From Hofstenia miamia (Eukaryota; Xenacoelomorpha; Acoela): a DNA stretch of 64,000 nt. The DNA lies in contig SCFE01000090.1 of the NCBI GenBank assembly GCA_004352715.1, positions 1,710,327 to 1,774,326 of the forward strand. Reading direction: 5' to 3'. The position numbers were made by a program, and so were the translations under genes. Shown piece after piece: positions 44,905 to 63,244 of the stretch. Below the pieces are notes generated by a model. It was not told the origin of the DNA. It worked only from the letters and a program-made list of their open reading frames with translations, and searched no databases. Position 1 is the stretch's first letter. Every line of letters begins with the position of its first letter.

Positions 44905-45447
44905 GCATCTGTGAAACAAAACTATACATTTTCTATTTACTAAACTGTAAAACAATACATTTTGCAATAGCACTATTCCCAATCCCCATGTCATCTTTGT
45001 GGAAAACTTTTTTATTGATGAAAACCTTGTAATTTTGCCCCAATGCACTGACATAGCGTTTAAGCAGAAAATAATAAACACCATTATCGAGTCTAATCTT
45101 TACTGCAACACCATATCTCGTGTTCAACTGAACAGCATCTTCAATTGTTAGCCAGAGTTTTTTGGTAGTTCACTAGCAGGACTTGTGGTTGAAAAAATAC
45201 ATTGTGATGAATGGGAATTGACATCATTTAAACATTGTAAAACATTGTCATCTTTGCTAGTGTTGGAGATTGGGAAGACAATTGCATTATTATTGACTAC
45301 AGGACGTCCTCGCTTGTGTTGAGTCCTTCGTTTTTCTTTTACAGGTGCAGGAGGAGGGACCATCATATCTTGTGTTAGCAGATTATAGTTGGAGGCTGTT
45401 GGTGGAGTTGTACATAACTCGTCAAATAGATTACCAATGTGAACCAC
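44905..45447 (-). pseudogene. P1 AT-hook plus TRYG/KRY-motif protein, minus-strand paralog
   Basis: Starts at ATG 45445-45447. The first frame (to 45148) contains KRRTQHKRGRPVVNN, an AT-hook core (RGRP) that binds the minor groove of AT-rich DNA. After a frame change near 45150-45127 it continues with NTRYGVAVKIRL...FLLKRY, the same core as the plus-strand gene at 40239-40580, to about 44935. It sits close to the right TIR, firing inward. Frame break could be an intron or decay. Confidence 0.5.
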
Positions 45448-45604
45448 ATGCTATGGTTTCAACAAACATTGCCATAAGAAAAATGAATTGTGTAGAAAAA
45501 AATAATGATTTTATCTGACGATTTGGGTGAATATATAGATTGAGTTGTTTAATCACTCAACACATCATGACGTCACTACAACACCCCCAGCAATTTCCAC
45601 ATAA

Positions 45605-45894
45605 TGTAATATGTATAAAAAATTGGTTACATCTTAAACAATAGACTGCAATAAATTCTAATCTCATGGGATTTTCGAAAATTCCTCAACCGCTAAAAAA
45701 AATTGGTTACATTTTATACAATAGACTGTAAACAAATGTGTTTGCAAACAAATATAACAAAAGAGAATATGTTCCAATGACGTCAGAGATACACAGACGG
45801 CCAAAGTGCACAATTACATCATATACATCACAGACATGCCCACCAGGGTCAAAGGTCAAAAATATCCATGTTGTCTTGTGCACTTCATACTACT
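45605..45894 (-). repeat. P1 right terminal inverted repeat
   Basis: Reverse complement of 29749-29950, longer than the left arm. The AACCAATTTTTT block and the TCTATTGT block occur twice here (near 45620-45655 and 45700-45730), so this arm has an internal duplication. Confidence 0.88.
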
Positions 45895-45900
45895 CACATT

Positions 45901-46122
45901 TCTATAAGTTATATTCTAGATAAATTTGACCAGGAAATTGGTTTGATTGGTCCAGGAGATGGATGTTTAACAAGCCTATTTGAATATTTATTTGGAAGTA
46001 TCCAATGTTGTCATACGCATTCAATTCTCCATGACAGTTACAGGCAATTTTTCAATGAATTTGGATTTAGCCGTGGATATAGCTGTGCTATGGAAGTGTT
46101 TATTTATTTTGTCGTTGAATAA
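45901..46122 (+). pseudogene. P2 divergent gene, 3' part
   Basis: Frame continues from the CACATT duplication (ISISYILDKFDQEIG), then IGPGDGCLTSLFEYLFG and a Cys/His-containing stretch, to a stop at 46120-46122. The frame agrees with 29624-29748 across Polinton P1. Function unknown; the fold looks mixed. The next sequence is LINE-derived. Confidence 0.55.
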
Positions 46123-46129
46123 TCTTATT

Positions 46130-47830
46130 TTATTGATTTGTTTTAGATTTAGGTATATTATTCAATATATTTATTGATGTACTGAGAAATGAATTTTTAA
46201 TTATTTTCTTGTTATATTTCAGAGGTTTAATTTTTAGTGTTCTATAATTATGTCTAAACGATATTTTGGAGGATAAAACATTAGATTTGTTATAGGGAAC
46301 AATATTAAATATTTTAAAGAAAATAGTTAACACATTTTATAAATTATACACTGTGGATTTAGAAAAGTTTTTGTTAATTTTTTTATTTCTGCATTCTTGT
46401 ATGTAAATGATTGACCGCTATTTTTATAGCCCAATTTATTTCTTCATTGATTTTATTCAAAAGTTGTTGATTTATGTCAGTATATAGTGTTTCCATAATT
46501 AAAGTGACTTAGTGTTAATGTGTGAATTAATTGAATCTTTGCTTTGGTTGAAATTTGTTGAGATATATTGCTGAGAGCCTTAATTGAAAGCCATTTTCTT
46601 TATAACATTATTTAATTAACTTTGTAAAATTATGTTGAGAATCAAAAATTATACCTAGATATTTGAAGGAATTAACTTGTTGTATGTACGTATCATTAAA
46701 TTTTAAATTATATTGAGAAGTACTTGTGTTGTTATCGTTAGGTTTAGGACTAATTATTCAAAATTGTGTTTTAAATGGGTTTATTCTCAGCCTTAATGAT
46801 GCAAAATATTGTGCAAGATAAATGCAATTCTCTTCAAGAACTTTTATGGCAATTTCAGGAATCGTATGTGAACTAAATAGCATAGTATTGTCAGCATATT
46901 GTATGACATTACATGTAGTCTGATTGCTCAAATCGTTTACATACATGTTGAATAGTAATGGTCCTAAAATTGTTCCTTGTGGAACACTTTTTAATAAAAA
47001 TCCAGTCAGATGAAATTCCATTTAGCTTAACTCTTTATCTACGATTATGAAGATAACTATCTATTAAGTCTGCACTTTTGTTTGTGAAGCCCATAATTTT
47101 TTTTAAATTAAAATTTCGTGGTTTATAGAATCAAGCGCCTTTGATAAATTTAAACATGCACCTGTTGAAAACTCATCTAAATTGATACTATTTTTCCAAT
47201 GTTCTGTAGTTGTTAAAGCATCATTAGTGGATATATACTTACGAAACCGTATTGATTTTGGGAATACAGATTATGTTTACATATATGTTCGTTAATTTGA
47301 TTGAAAAGAAGTCTTTTAAAAATCTTACTAATTGGCGATGTAAGAGAAATCGGTCTATAGTTCAAACAATCATTTGGGTCATCTTTTTTAAATAATGGAG
47401 TAATATTTTCCAATTTTAATTGGTCAGGAAAAATCGAATGTTTAATGGATGCATTTATAATTTAACCAAGTGGTTCTGCTATTATATCTGGAGCAATTTT
47501 TAGATAACAGGATGGAATCATAGGGGACCGTTAGATTTATTCTTTAAAGATTGGATAGATTTGATAATTTTATAGCTTGGTAACATTTCTGAAAGGTTGC
47601 ATTTCATTTCTATCAAAAGGAGCATTTATGCCATTATAATTGCCGAAGTTGCCAAATACTTTCTTAAATGTGTTAAGTATTATAATTTTTTGGTGCTTGA
47701 CAATTTTTGAATTCCTTCCATTTAGATTTCTTTTATTCGATTAACTTTCTGCATTTTGCATCTATCCATGGCTTTGAGCCTTTTTTTAGCAACATTATCA
47801 ATTTTTCCATAGCATAAATATTATTTTCAG
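46130..47830 (-). mobile_element. Decayed CR1/L2-like LINE fragment
   Basis: Minus-strand RT fragments: 47413-47213 (ITPLFKKDDPNDCLNYRPISLTSPISK), 47021-46758 (SVPQGTILGPLLF and QYADNTMLF, the YADD box changed to YADN), and 46333-46130 (C-terminal tail). They match the better copy at 49644-48121 block by block with many indels. No endonuclease part is seen, so it is 5'-truncated, as is usual for LINEs. Confidence 0.85.
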
Positions 47831-48120
47831 GCAACCAAAAGAAGAAGAAGAAAAGAAGAAAAATCTATATTCAGAAATTGTTTTAACAATAAATAGAAAT
47901 ACTGATAACAAATTCTGAAAGCGTCAAGAAAGTAATACAAAACTAAACAAAAAAAAGAAAACAACGAATATTTACAAATAAAAAGTGGTTAACTTGGGCT
48001 ATGGCGATTGCTAGTTTCTATTAATAGAGTAATCAGGATTATAAAATTTATAACCTCGCCATTTCAGTTTTTTTATATTATAAGTGCAAAAATATTTTTT
48101 AATATTCATTTTAAAGTTTT

Positions 48121-49644
48121 TTAAACTACTTGTTTAATAAATGTTGGTAATTCATTCCACATATTTATAGCTGTGTTTAGAAATGATTTTTTCATTATTC
48201 GCTTCTTATACCTAATAGGTTCAATTATGTGTGTTCTTTTATTTTGTTTATTGACTAATTTTGCAGCAAGAAAGTCATTTTGGTAATATGGGAAAGTATT
48301 GTTAACTATTTTGAAGAACGTCGTTAAGACATTTATATGAATGTAACATTGCGGATGTAAAAATAATTTTGAAATTTTTCTATATTCATTATTCTTATTA
48401 AAGCTATGATTATTTACTGCTACTTTAATAGCCCAATTTAGTTGCACTTGGAATTTCCTGAGAAATTGTTGATTTATATCTGTGTAGAGTACATTGGCAT
48501 AGTTAAAATGACTTAATATTAGAGCATATATTAATTGAATTTTTGCTTTAGTTGGAAGTTTTTGAGAAATTAAGTTAATTGCTTTAATCGATATGGCCAT
48601 TTTTCTAATAACATGATTTAGTTGCTCTTCAAAATTTAGATGTATGTCAAAAATTATTCCGAGGTACTTAAAAGACTCAACCTGTTTCATTTGAATGCCG
48701 TTGAAATTAAGTTTGTATCTTGAAGTATCAGTAGATTTAGTTTTTGATTTAACAATACAGAATTGAGTTTTTAGCGGATTTACTCTTAGTTTTATAGAGG
48801 CAAAATATTTAGCAAGAGAAGCACAGTTTGTTTCGAGAGTTTGAACCGCTTTTTCGGGAAATTTATTAGAATGAAATAATATTGTGTCATCTGCATATTG
48901 TATAACGTCACATGTTACTTGCTCGGACAAATCATTTATGTAAATATTAAATAATAACGGACCCAAAATTGTACCCTGTGGAACCCCATTTTTAGTGCAT
49001 ACCCAATCTGAAAAAGATTCATTAATTTTAACTCTTTGCATGCGATTGTATAAGTAACTGGAGATAAGACCTATGCTGTCATTAGAAAAACCTAGAATTT
49101 TAATTTTTTGTAGTAAGATACTGCGGTCTGTGGAATCGAAAGCTTTCGAGAGGTCTAAGCAAGCAATTGCTGAGTATTCATTATCATTTATTGTTGATCG
49201 CCATTTTTCTGTAGCTTGTATTAAAGCGTCGCTCGTAGAAATACCTTTACGAAAACCATATTGTGTTTTGGAGTAGAGATCATGTTTACAAAGATGTTCG
49301 TTAATTTGATTAAAAAGAATTCGTTCAAAAATTTTGCTGATTGGAGAAGTGATTGAAATGGGTCTATAATTTTCGCAATCTTCGGGATCATTTCTTTTAA
49401 ATAATGGTGTTATATTTGCCAATTTTAATTCATCTCGAAAAAAGGAGTGTTTTATACAATTATTTAAAATATAGCATATTGGTTCAGCTATTAAGTCACC
49501 TGAGAGTTTTAGGAACCACGTTGGTATTAGAGAGGGTCCACTGGATTTATTTTTTAAACATTGTATCGACTTTATGATTTCATATTTTGTTGTAAAGTCA
49601 ATGTTTAAATAGAATAATAAAGTTATATTATAGGAATTGAACAT
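48121..49644 (-). CDS. LINE reverse transcriptase (ORF2 C-terminal part)
   Basis: A 507-residue open frame. RT blocks: NYRPISITSPISKIFERILFNQI, QYGFRKGIST, AIACLDLSKAFDSTDR (first Asp), NGVPQGTILGPLLFNIYINDL, QYADDTILF (catalytic YADD), then LNFNGIQMKQVESFKYLGIIFD and a long C-terminal helical/thumb region with a conserved LTTFFKIVN block. Catalytic residues are intact. The upstream EN part is in other frames, so the full ORF2 is broken near 49650. Confidence 0.93.
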   Translation of the reverse strand: MFNSYNITLLFYLNIDFTTKYEIIKSIQCLKNKSSGPSLIPTWFLKLSGDLIAEPICYILNNCIKHSFFRDELKLANITPLFKRNDPEDCENYRPISITSPISKIFERILFNQINEHLCKHDLYSKTQYGFRKGISTSDALIQATEKWRSTINDNEYSAIACLDLSKAFDSTDRSILLQKIKILGFSNDSIGLISSYLYNRMQRVKINESFSDWVCTKNGVPQGTILGPLLFNIYINDLSEQVTCDVIQYADDTILFHSNKFPEKAVQTLETNCASLAKYFASIKLRVNPLKTQFCIVKSKTKSTDTSRYKLNFNGIQMKQVESFKYLGIIFDIHLNFEEQLNHVIRKMAISIKAINLISQKLPTKAKIQLIYALILSHFNYANVLYTDINQQFLRKFQVQLNWAIKVAVNNHSFNKNNEYRKISKLFLHPQCYIHINVLTTFFKIVNNTFPYYQNDFLAAKLVNKQNKRTHIIEPIRYKKRIMKKSFLNTAINMWNELPTFIKQVV

Positions 49645-49649
49645 TTTGT

Positions 49650-50574
49650 TCGGTGTTTGTCAAGAGTAAGTCTTAATCCAATTTTCGTTTTTTTAAATAG
49701 GTTACAAGTTTTATGATATTTTTTTCTGACTTTTCTCTTATTTCGATCCAGTATCTAGATGGATATTTAAACTTTTGCTTATTAGAATAAGTTATTATGA
49801 GACAATGGTCAGAATAAGGGAATTCAGAGCAAATAAGTTTATAAATAGAGTCGTTCTCTGAAACCATAAAATGTTGAACGGTGAAAGAAAACTTTGTAGC
49901 TTAGTTTTTTCATTATTCAAAAAATTCAAATTCCAGTCACCCATTAGCATAATGTTTGTGTTATGACTTAATGCTGTAATGATTTCTTTTTCCATTTGCG
50001 CAAAGAAATTGTCCGAATGAGCTTTATTTGGACAATAAGATATATTCATGCGCATTTAAGCGGGTCTTGGATGTCGACCGATAGACTTTCGTATGTGCTA
50101 TTGCTTGAAATGTTTTTTTGTAAGTTTAGGTTTTAATTTTTTATTAATTAAAAACATAACACCGCCTCCCTTTGTTTTATTGTAGTGTAAATTATGATTT
50201 CTATCTGTTCTAAATAGTTTGAATTTGGAATCATCAATTGACCAGAGGGAATTTGTATGATCATTTGTAAACCATGTTTCGGATACTCCAAAGACAAAAT
50301 TTGACCCAAGTTCTTGTACGAATTTTTTGTATTCATTATTTTGTGAAGAAAGGTTTTGGAAGTTAATATGAATATATTTAGTCGAATTTATAGATTGTAC
50401 TTTGTTAATGCATTGAGTGTAATCGCATACTTTGATTGACCTGATAGGACCAGAATTAGGGTCGATTCCGGCCAATATTATTAACTTACTTAAAAAAAGA
50501 AAATATTGTTTTGTCAATATATTATTTATTATAGTAAATAGAAATAGCTCAGATGGCAAAAAATGGAAGAACAA
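49650..50574 (-). pseudogene. LINE APE-type endonuclease (ORF2 N-terminal part)
   Basis: Three frames. 50574-50098 has a hydrophobic start, then AGIDPNSGP, which resembles a decayed 2A-like NPGP end found at the start of some CR1/L2 ORF2 proteins. INFQNLSSQ and VSETWFTNDH follow (EN metal/catalytic block). 50055-49795 has MLMGDWNLNFLNN (the GD-N block). 49867-49673 has FPYSDHCLII (SDH catalytic block). Frame breaks near 50095 and 49800. Confidence 0.8.
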
Positions 50575-50919
50575 TAAGACCGATTAAATTTAATGGCTTT
50601 GAGAATTTTTGTAATGACTAAAAACTTATAGCTTTGATATGAATTTGTAAAAGTAATATTACATTTTATATTAGAAAAAATTGAAATTATATAGAATGCT
50701 CTGGTGGAATTATTGCATAACATGGATATTAAACGAAAAATTCGCCATAGTCCAATAGATAATAAAAATATAAAAACTTACCATGATTAGAAAAGTCTTA
50801 AAGAGTTTCTGAGTCTTTCAACCTAGGTGGGTGTAAGCGGTGCTGGTGATTTAAGTGCTGCAACTTTGATAGGTGTCGGCGGCCTCTGCCTGTGTGGACA
50901 CTTGTGGTGGAGGTAAAAG

Positions 50920-51575
50920 AACNCGACCCGTGGGATTGCGCAACATTAAACGATGTTTCCGGGCTGTTGGTAATCCATCAAAGAATTCCTTAATCATGCA
51001 AGCGAGTGTAAATTAACCGGATCTAGAAAAGTGAATGCCATCGCGGGCGAAAAGCTTCCGGTTGATATTGGATTCATAATAAAATGCATTAAGAGTGTTA
51101 AAAACTGAATACCCCATGACTTTTGAGTTGTGATGTATCAATAAGTTGAATTCCTGGGCGTTCTTATTTAAGTTGTTGTCGGCAGGGAAAGGGGGGCAAC
51201 TTCTCCAAATATAACTACGGCTGATATGAATGTGCGTTTGACTGCATTGAATAAATTTTGAAATGACGCCCTGTACTCAGTTTTCTTTTTCAAGACGTCG
51301 TTTCTTCCTACCGTGATTAGGACTTTTTTTGATTTTGTCGGAGGTGGGGTATTCGTTCAATGCATTGGCAATTTCTGTAATTGTTGTATCAGGCTATGAA
51401 TGCACAGCGACTTCGCGTTTGCAGGGTAATCCAAGCGCTTTAGGGTGCCGATACATTGGTGTTCCAATAATAAGCATGTCTGCGTCTGTTAGTCTTTTTG
51501 GAGTTCGCTTTGCGATATCAGAGATTTCTGCGGGACCTACCGTTCGCGATGAAATCATTACGCTTTACAAAATCA
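50920..51575 (-). pseudogene. LINE ORF1 with SGNH/esterase-like domain
   Basis: Minus-strand remnant in mixed frames: MLIIGTP near 51480, a VAPFPADNN-like segment near 51205-51185, and DGIHFSRSG near 51035-51010, the late Asp-x2-His block of SGNH hydrolases. Several CR1/L2 elements have such an esterase in ORF1. The 5' end is truncated at about 51575, where it meets another LINE fragment. Confidence 0.6.
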
Positions 51576-51579
51576 CGTA

Positions 51580-51930
51580 GAATGGTTCCTTGAGGTATCC
51601 CATTATAAACCAATAACCATCGTTTAATTTAACTCTCTGGAATCTGATTGAGGTAACTAGTTATCAATTGCTTACTACAATGAGAAAATCCGCCAATTGT
51701 CAGTAGCACATCAGTTGTTGAGACATTTTTGAGTGCATCAGCGAAATCCAAATGAGGTTTTTGATAACATATACATATTTAAAAATTTAGTTATTTGATT
51801 GTAATAATCTTTCGAATTTTTGCTTATTGGAGAAATAATTGAGATTGGTCGATAATTAGTGGCAATTGAAGGATAGCTTTTCTTAAAAAATACGAGCAAA
51901 ATGACCAAGTTTTAAATCACCCGGGAGTAA
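51580..51930 (-). mobile_element. CR1-like RT fragment, 3' piece
   Basis: Minus strand: NYRPISIISPISK near 51850, then further RT-like sequence down to a GYLKEPF block at about 51595, in place of the usual GVPQGT. It is separated from its upstream part (54060-54560) by the restriction-like-endonuclease LINE. Confidence 0.65.
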
Positions 51931-51999
51931 TTTAACTTTAATATATTTAATAAAGCACATTTTACAAAATTAACATTACAAAAATAGAATATTTAAGAA

Positions 52000-52565
52000 T
52001 CACCGAATATAAAATTGTTTTTTTTTAAAAAGAACGAAAATCAATACATATAAAATTAACATTACAATGATTATTTTTTGGGTGATCGATAATAAAAAAC
52101 TTGTACAATGGTTGAGTTTGTGTTCCAGATGCCACAGATTAGACATAAATTGCTTGAGCCCTAACAACCATATCTTGAAAAAAGAAGTGTAAGAGACATT
52201 TCTGGCAGAAGACATAAAAGACATCTTGGAGAATACTTTGATAGCAATTGGTGACCATCCTCCTAGAGCTTCCACTGATAGTGGTATGAAGGATATACCA
52301 GCTGCTGAACATTGATTCTGCATATTTAGTGAGCTTTCGATTGTCTGAAACTTCCAGAGCATGACCAGCATTAGTACCCGCAAGAGAAACAATCGAAGGC
52401 TGCAGTGAACTAATTACAGTCACGTCTAGAGCAGCTGGTCGGCCAGAAGCCCAGCATGGCAAAAAGATGTCCCCAGGACGAGCACGAGACTCAGTGAGGT
52501 TAGACTTTTCAAGCACCGGAGACAAAGCACATTTCGAAGCAGTTGCAAAAATAGCGTCCCTGAGT
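52000..52565 (-). pseudogene. Restriction-like endonuclease domain of the RLE LINE
   Basis: Frames 52525-52139 and 52392-52000 carry RPGDIFLPCWASGRPAALDVTVIS, then NRKLTKYAES, AGISFIPLSVEALGGW. The P-x-D...D/E-x-x...K-x-x-K-Y pattern is that of the PD-(D/E)xK-type nuclease at the C-terminus of R2/R4-like elements, which nicks target DNA. One frameshift near 52380. Confidence 0.65.
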
Positions 52566-54050
52566 CAATCATGGCGCGCAATTCTTTCGCCATCAACCGC
52601 GCAGGACATGGCATGATCACCGAATAAATCCAAAGGCTTAAAGCATTTTGGACATTTTTTGTCATCATTAATTAAGGGGATGCCAAGCCGATAACAAAGC
52701 AAAATTCGGAATTCTGCAGGAGCGAAAGAAATACCAAGTGCTTTCAAGGGAATGGCAGCCAACCAATCCCCACTTCCTAGTATGGAACAAGAGAGAAGTC
52801 TTGCTTTATCGCGAGGAAACAAACTGGAGGATAAACAAGTATTCTGGCTAACTTGTTGTAAGAGTGAACAAATAGACTTCTGTGCTTTTGGCGCCGTGTG
52901 TAAAGGCATTTCAGTCAACGCTATTCCTTTGCTAGAAAGTTCTTGCAAACACTGATGTGGCACAGAGTAAATATAATCATCAATAGAAACAATCTGTTTA
53001 CATAGTTCTTTATTGTCCACATATGACCCTAAGAACGCTGCAGAAGCAATTGTTGACGCTAGTGGTAATCCAAGACCTCCTTTAGAAATTGGCAAGGATG
53101 CTTGTAGTCTTTGTGACACAGAAACAGCTGAACCTGTTATACTTTCTAGAGACTGATGAACTGCTGAATCAAATTCTTCCAATTCTGCTGTAATAGTTGC
53201 GGGATTAGAAGTTCTTAAACAAAACGATATCTTAGGTAGTGAGGCACAGCTCCTTGACAGATGTAATTCTAACTGTGGATCTTCAAGTAATTTTATTTCA
53301 TTCATAATTTGAATGGATTTAGAAACACGTTTCGAGAAGAACTCTTGGACAAATTTTGGAGATAGGCGCTCCAAGAGTGACAATACCATCTTTTCGTCTG
53401 TTGATTGATTTGGGCAAAGCACTGAAATCGCAATTAGGATTAGGCGACCAAACTTCACATTTAGTTAAACTAATTTCTAAGCCTACTTTTTTCATAGCTA
53501 ACACCACAAACTCAAATACTTTACACAAAGATGGAACGTCCCCAACCAGAGAACCATCATCTAAATACCATGCGTTGCATGCTAATTCAGGAAATTTATC
53601 TTTGATAGCAGAAACGATTGGGTGAATAGCTAAAGCAAACAAAAGGGGAGCCAAGGGATCACCTTGTTGAACACCGCAAGCTGAAAGCAAGGATTTAGAT
53701 CCAAATTTCAATCGAGAAGGCTGGGAGTAGCAAAAATAAACCCAAGGATATAGCTGTGGAAAATGAAGTTTAACCTGAGAAAGTATTGCTGAACGATTAA
53801 GACTGTTAAATGCATTTTTGATGTCTACCTGGAGAAATGCTAAATTTGTCTTCGATCCAACAGCTTCCACCAATCCATTCAAAGCATGGATGACGGCTTC
53901 ACAACCTCCCTTAATGCCTACACCAACTTGAAGTGGAGAAAAAAGAGCAGCTGCCTTATTCCTTGACAATTGACATAAGCATTTGGCAATCAATCTTCGA
54001 AGAACTTCTCCCACTGCAATTGGGCGAATTCCACCGTCCTTTTTCTTCAA
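52565..54050 (-). pseudogene. Reverse transcriptase and zinc finger of the RLE LINE
   Basis: Frames 54050-53319 and 53458-52565 overlap by 140 bp. RT blocks: GGIRPIAVGEVLRRLIAKCL, QVGVGIKGGCEAVIHAL, LQVDIKNAFNSLNR, CGVQQGDPLAPLLFALAIHP, and WYLDDGSLVGD as the YxDD box. The second frame ends with CPKCFKPLDLFGDHAMSC, a C-x2-C-x8-H-x3-C finger preceding the endonuclease. Catalytic Asp residues are kept, but one frameshift separates RT from the linker. Confidence 0.85.
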
Positions 54051-54059
54051 TGAATTCGT

Positions 54060-54560
54060 TAAAGAAACTTTAAGCGATTTGAAATAATGGTTGCAGTAAT
54101 TTTATGCGTTAATGAGGGAATGCTTGAAGGACCGCTTGATTTGTTGGTTTTAAGCTCATGGATTAATTTAATAATTTCATAGCTGGTTGAAAAGCGGAAA
54201 GAAATTTTGGAACATTGTATTTTTCTAGGTCAACAAAAGTCTTACTTAATTGATTAGATATTTCTAAATCATCAGTAAGATTGTTTATTTTCTGATCTTT
54301 TATCACAGCAATGGAGTTTGATTTTGATCGCGTATAATTTGTGATTTCAGGTATTATAATCCATTTTGAACTTCATTAAGTAGGCCTGCGTATTCATTTA
54401 TAATAGATTCGTTGAACTCCTTACGAGACTCAATATTCGATGCATTTCTATCCTTTGTCCTTATCGCGGATCAATGCTTTGCAAGTTTCAGTTATCCAAG
54501 ATTTATTAGAAGCAGTATTGTTTGCCGTTGAGTTGGTAGTGGATTTAACCAATACTTTCT
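54060..54560 (-). mobile_element. CR1-like RT fragment, 5' piece
   Basis: Minus strand near 54190-54100 contains SYEIIKLIHELKTNKSSGPS, like the KNKSSGPSLIP block of the LINE RT at 49560. Its continuation is at 51930-51580. Frame is broken upstream. Confidence 0.6.
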
Positions 54561-55129
54561 TTGGAGTGCAAAATCTGTTAAGACAAAATTAAAAAATGAC
54601 TAAAAAGTCTTCCAAGATATCATTTAAATTTGATGCAGAATATAGAGGAAACCAATTTTCTGATGAAAGGGATGACTTAAAACTATTAATATTCAAAATG
54701 CATTTCAACCGTGTATCTTTCACTATGCCAAATGTCAGTGTAAAAATGTGGCCAATTTACTTTCAAAATTGTCGTTTAATAGACTGCACAATTACTGAAA
54801 ATTGTGGCAAAAAATTCTCTAGGTAAAGTTGAAATATCTAAAAAATTCAAATTTTGTATTAAATTTTTAAAACAAGGATTCTGAAAAATATAAATGTCTG
54901 AAAGAGAAGCTATCTGAAGGTATCTTTCAACTTTATTTCATGCCTTAATACACATGCTTGTGCTTGCATATAGGCAGTTCTTCAAAATTTAGAAACTTCA
55001 CTGAAATTTGCTGAATTATTTATGTAATTCAAAATAAAATTTACATAGATATAAACAAAAAACTTTAAAATTAATTTTTCTATTAGAACTACAAGCTTAC
55101 GGCTACCTACATAGACTTGGGTATCTCAA
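54561..55129. other. Interval between LINE sequence and the PSMC1 3' end
   Basis: A plus frame at 54596-54826 has no recognisable motif and I do not call it. No other gene seen. Confidence 0.4.
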
Positions 55130-55135
55130 TTTATT
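55130..55135 (-). terminator. Polyadenylation signal AATAAA of PSMC1
   Basis: AATAAA on the minus strand, about 71 nt after the PSMC1 stop, a normal position for cleavage and polyadenylation signals. Confidence 0.6.
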
Positions 55136-55205
55136 AATATATTAGCAAACTTTAAAATTAAGTAAATTGTTGGTGAAAATAGAAACAAAACAATTCTATA
55201 ATTAA

Positions 55206-63244
<8,039 letters not shown>

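Larger units (their letters stand above)
29749..45894. mobile_element. P1: 16.1-kb Polinton/Maverick with TIRs and 6-bp TSD
   Basis: Bounded by inverted ends AGTAGTA(A/T)GAAGTGCAC and CACATT duplications. The AG start and 6-bp duplication are Polinton hallmarks. Inside are a protein-primed-type polB (-), a two-exon small gene (-), several plus-strand ORFs and a minus AT-hook gene. I could not find integrase, packaging ATPase or capsid genes, so P1 looks non-autonomous or heavily decayed. Secondary insertions are piggyBac (30331-32512), a TAA-flanked TIR element (38204-39333) and a DDE-like gene (41770-43407). Confidence 0.88.
1950..46122. mobile_element. P2: decayed Polinton/adintovirus-like element, split by two insertions
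   Basis: P2 survives in three blocks: 1950-7269, 28088-29748 and 45901-46122. Gene remnants, left to right, are a hypothetical gene (-), packaging ATPase (-), PLA2-like (+), retroviral-type integrase (+), GIY-YIG/helicase/PolB (-) and a divergent gene (+). This gene set is typical of Polintons/Mavericks and adintoviruses, which replicate with a family-B polymerase and insert with a retrovirus-type integrase. Most genes carry several frame breaks, so the element is dead. I found no terminal inverted repeats: the left end is near the N gap and the right end abuts LINE sequence at about 46.13 kb. Confidence 0.7.
47880..51580 (-). mobile_element. CR1/L2-like LINE, nearly full coding length
   Basis: Minus-strand element with a 5'-truncated ORF1 (esterase-like), ORF2 with APE endonuclease and RT, and a 3' region to about 47880. 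An (AAG)n-like stretch at 47838-47862 lies just beyond. Boundaries at both ends are approximate. One N at 50923. Confidence 0.75.
51960..54057 (-). mobile_element. Non-LTR retrotransposon with restriction-like endonuclease
   Basis: Minus-strand element inserted in a CR1-like fragment. Order: RT, thumb/linker, CCHC zinc finger, restriction-like endonuclease. This is the layout of the early-branching non-LTR group (R2/R4/CRE type), not the APE type next to it. It is 5'-truncated near 54057. The 3' end is near 51960. Confidence 0.75.

Noticed and set aside
54596-54826. 76-residue plus-strand frame
   Set aside because: No motif, no start context or neighbours, and position in LINE-flanking DNA; length is expected by chance.
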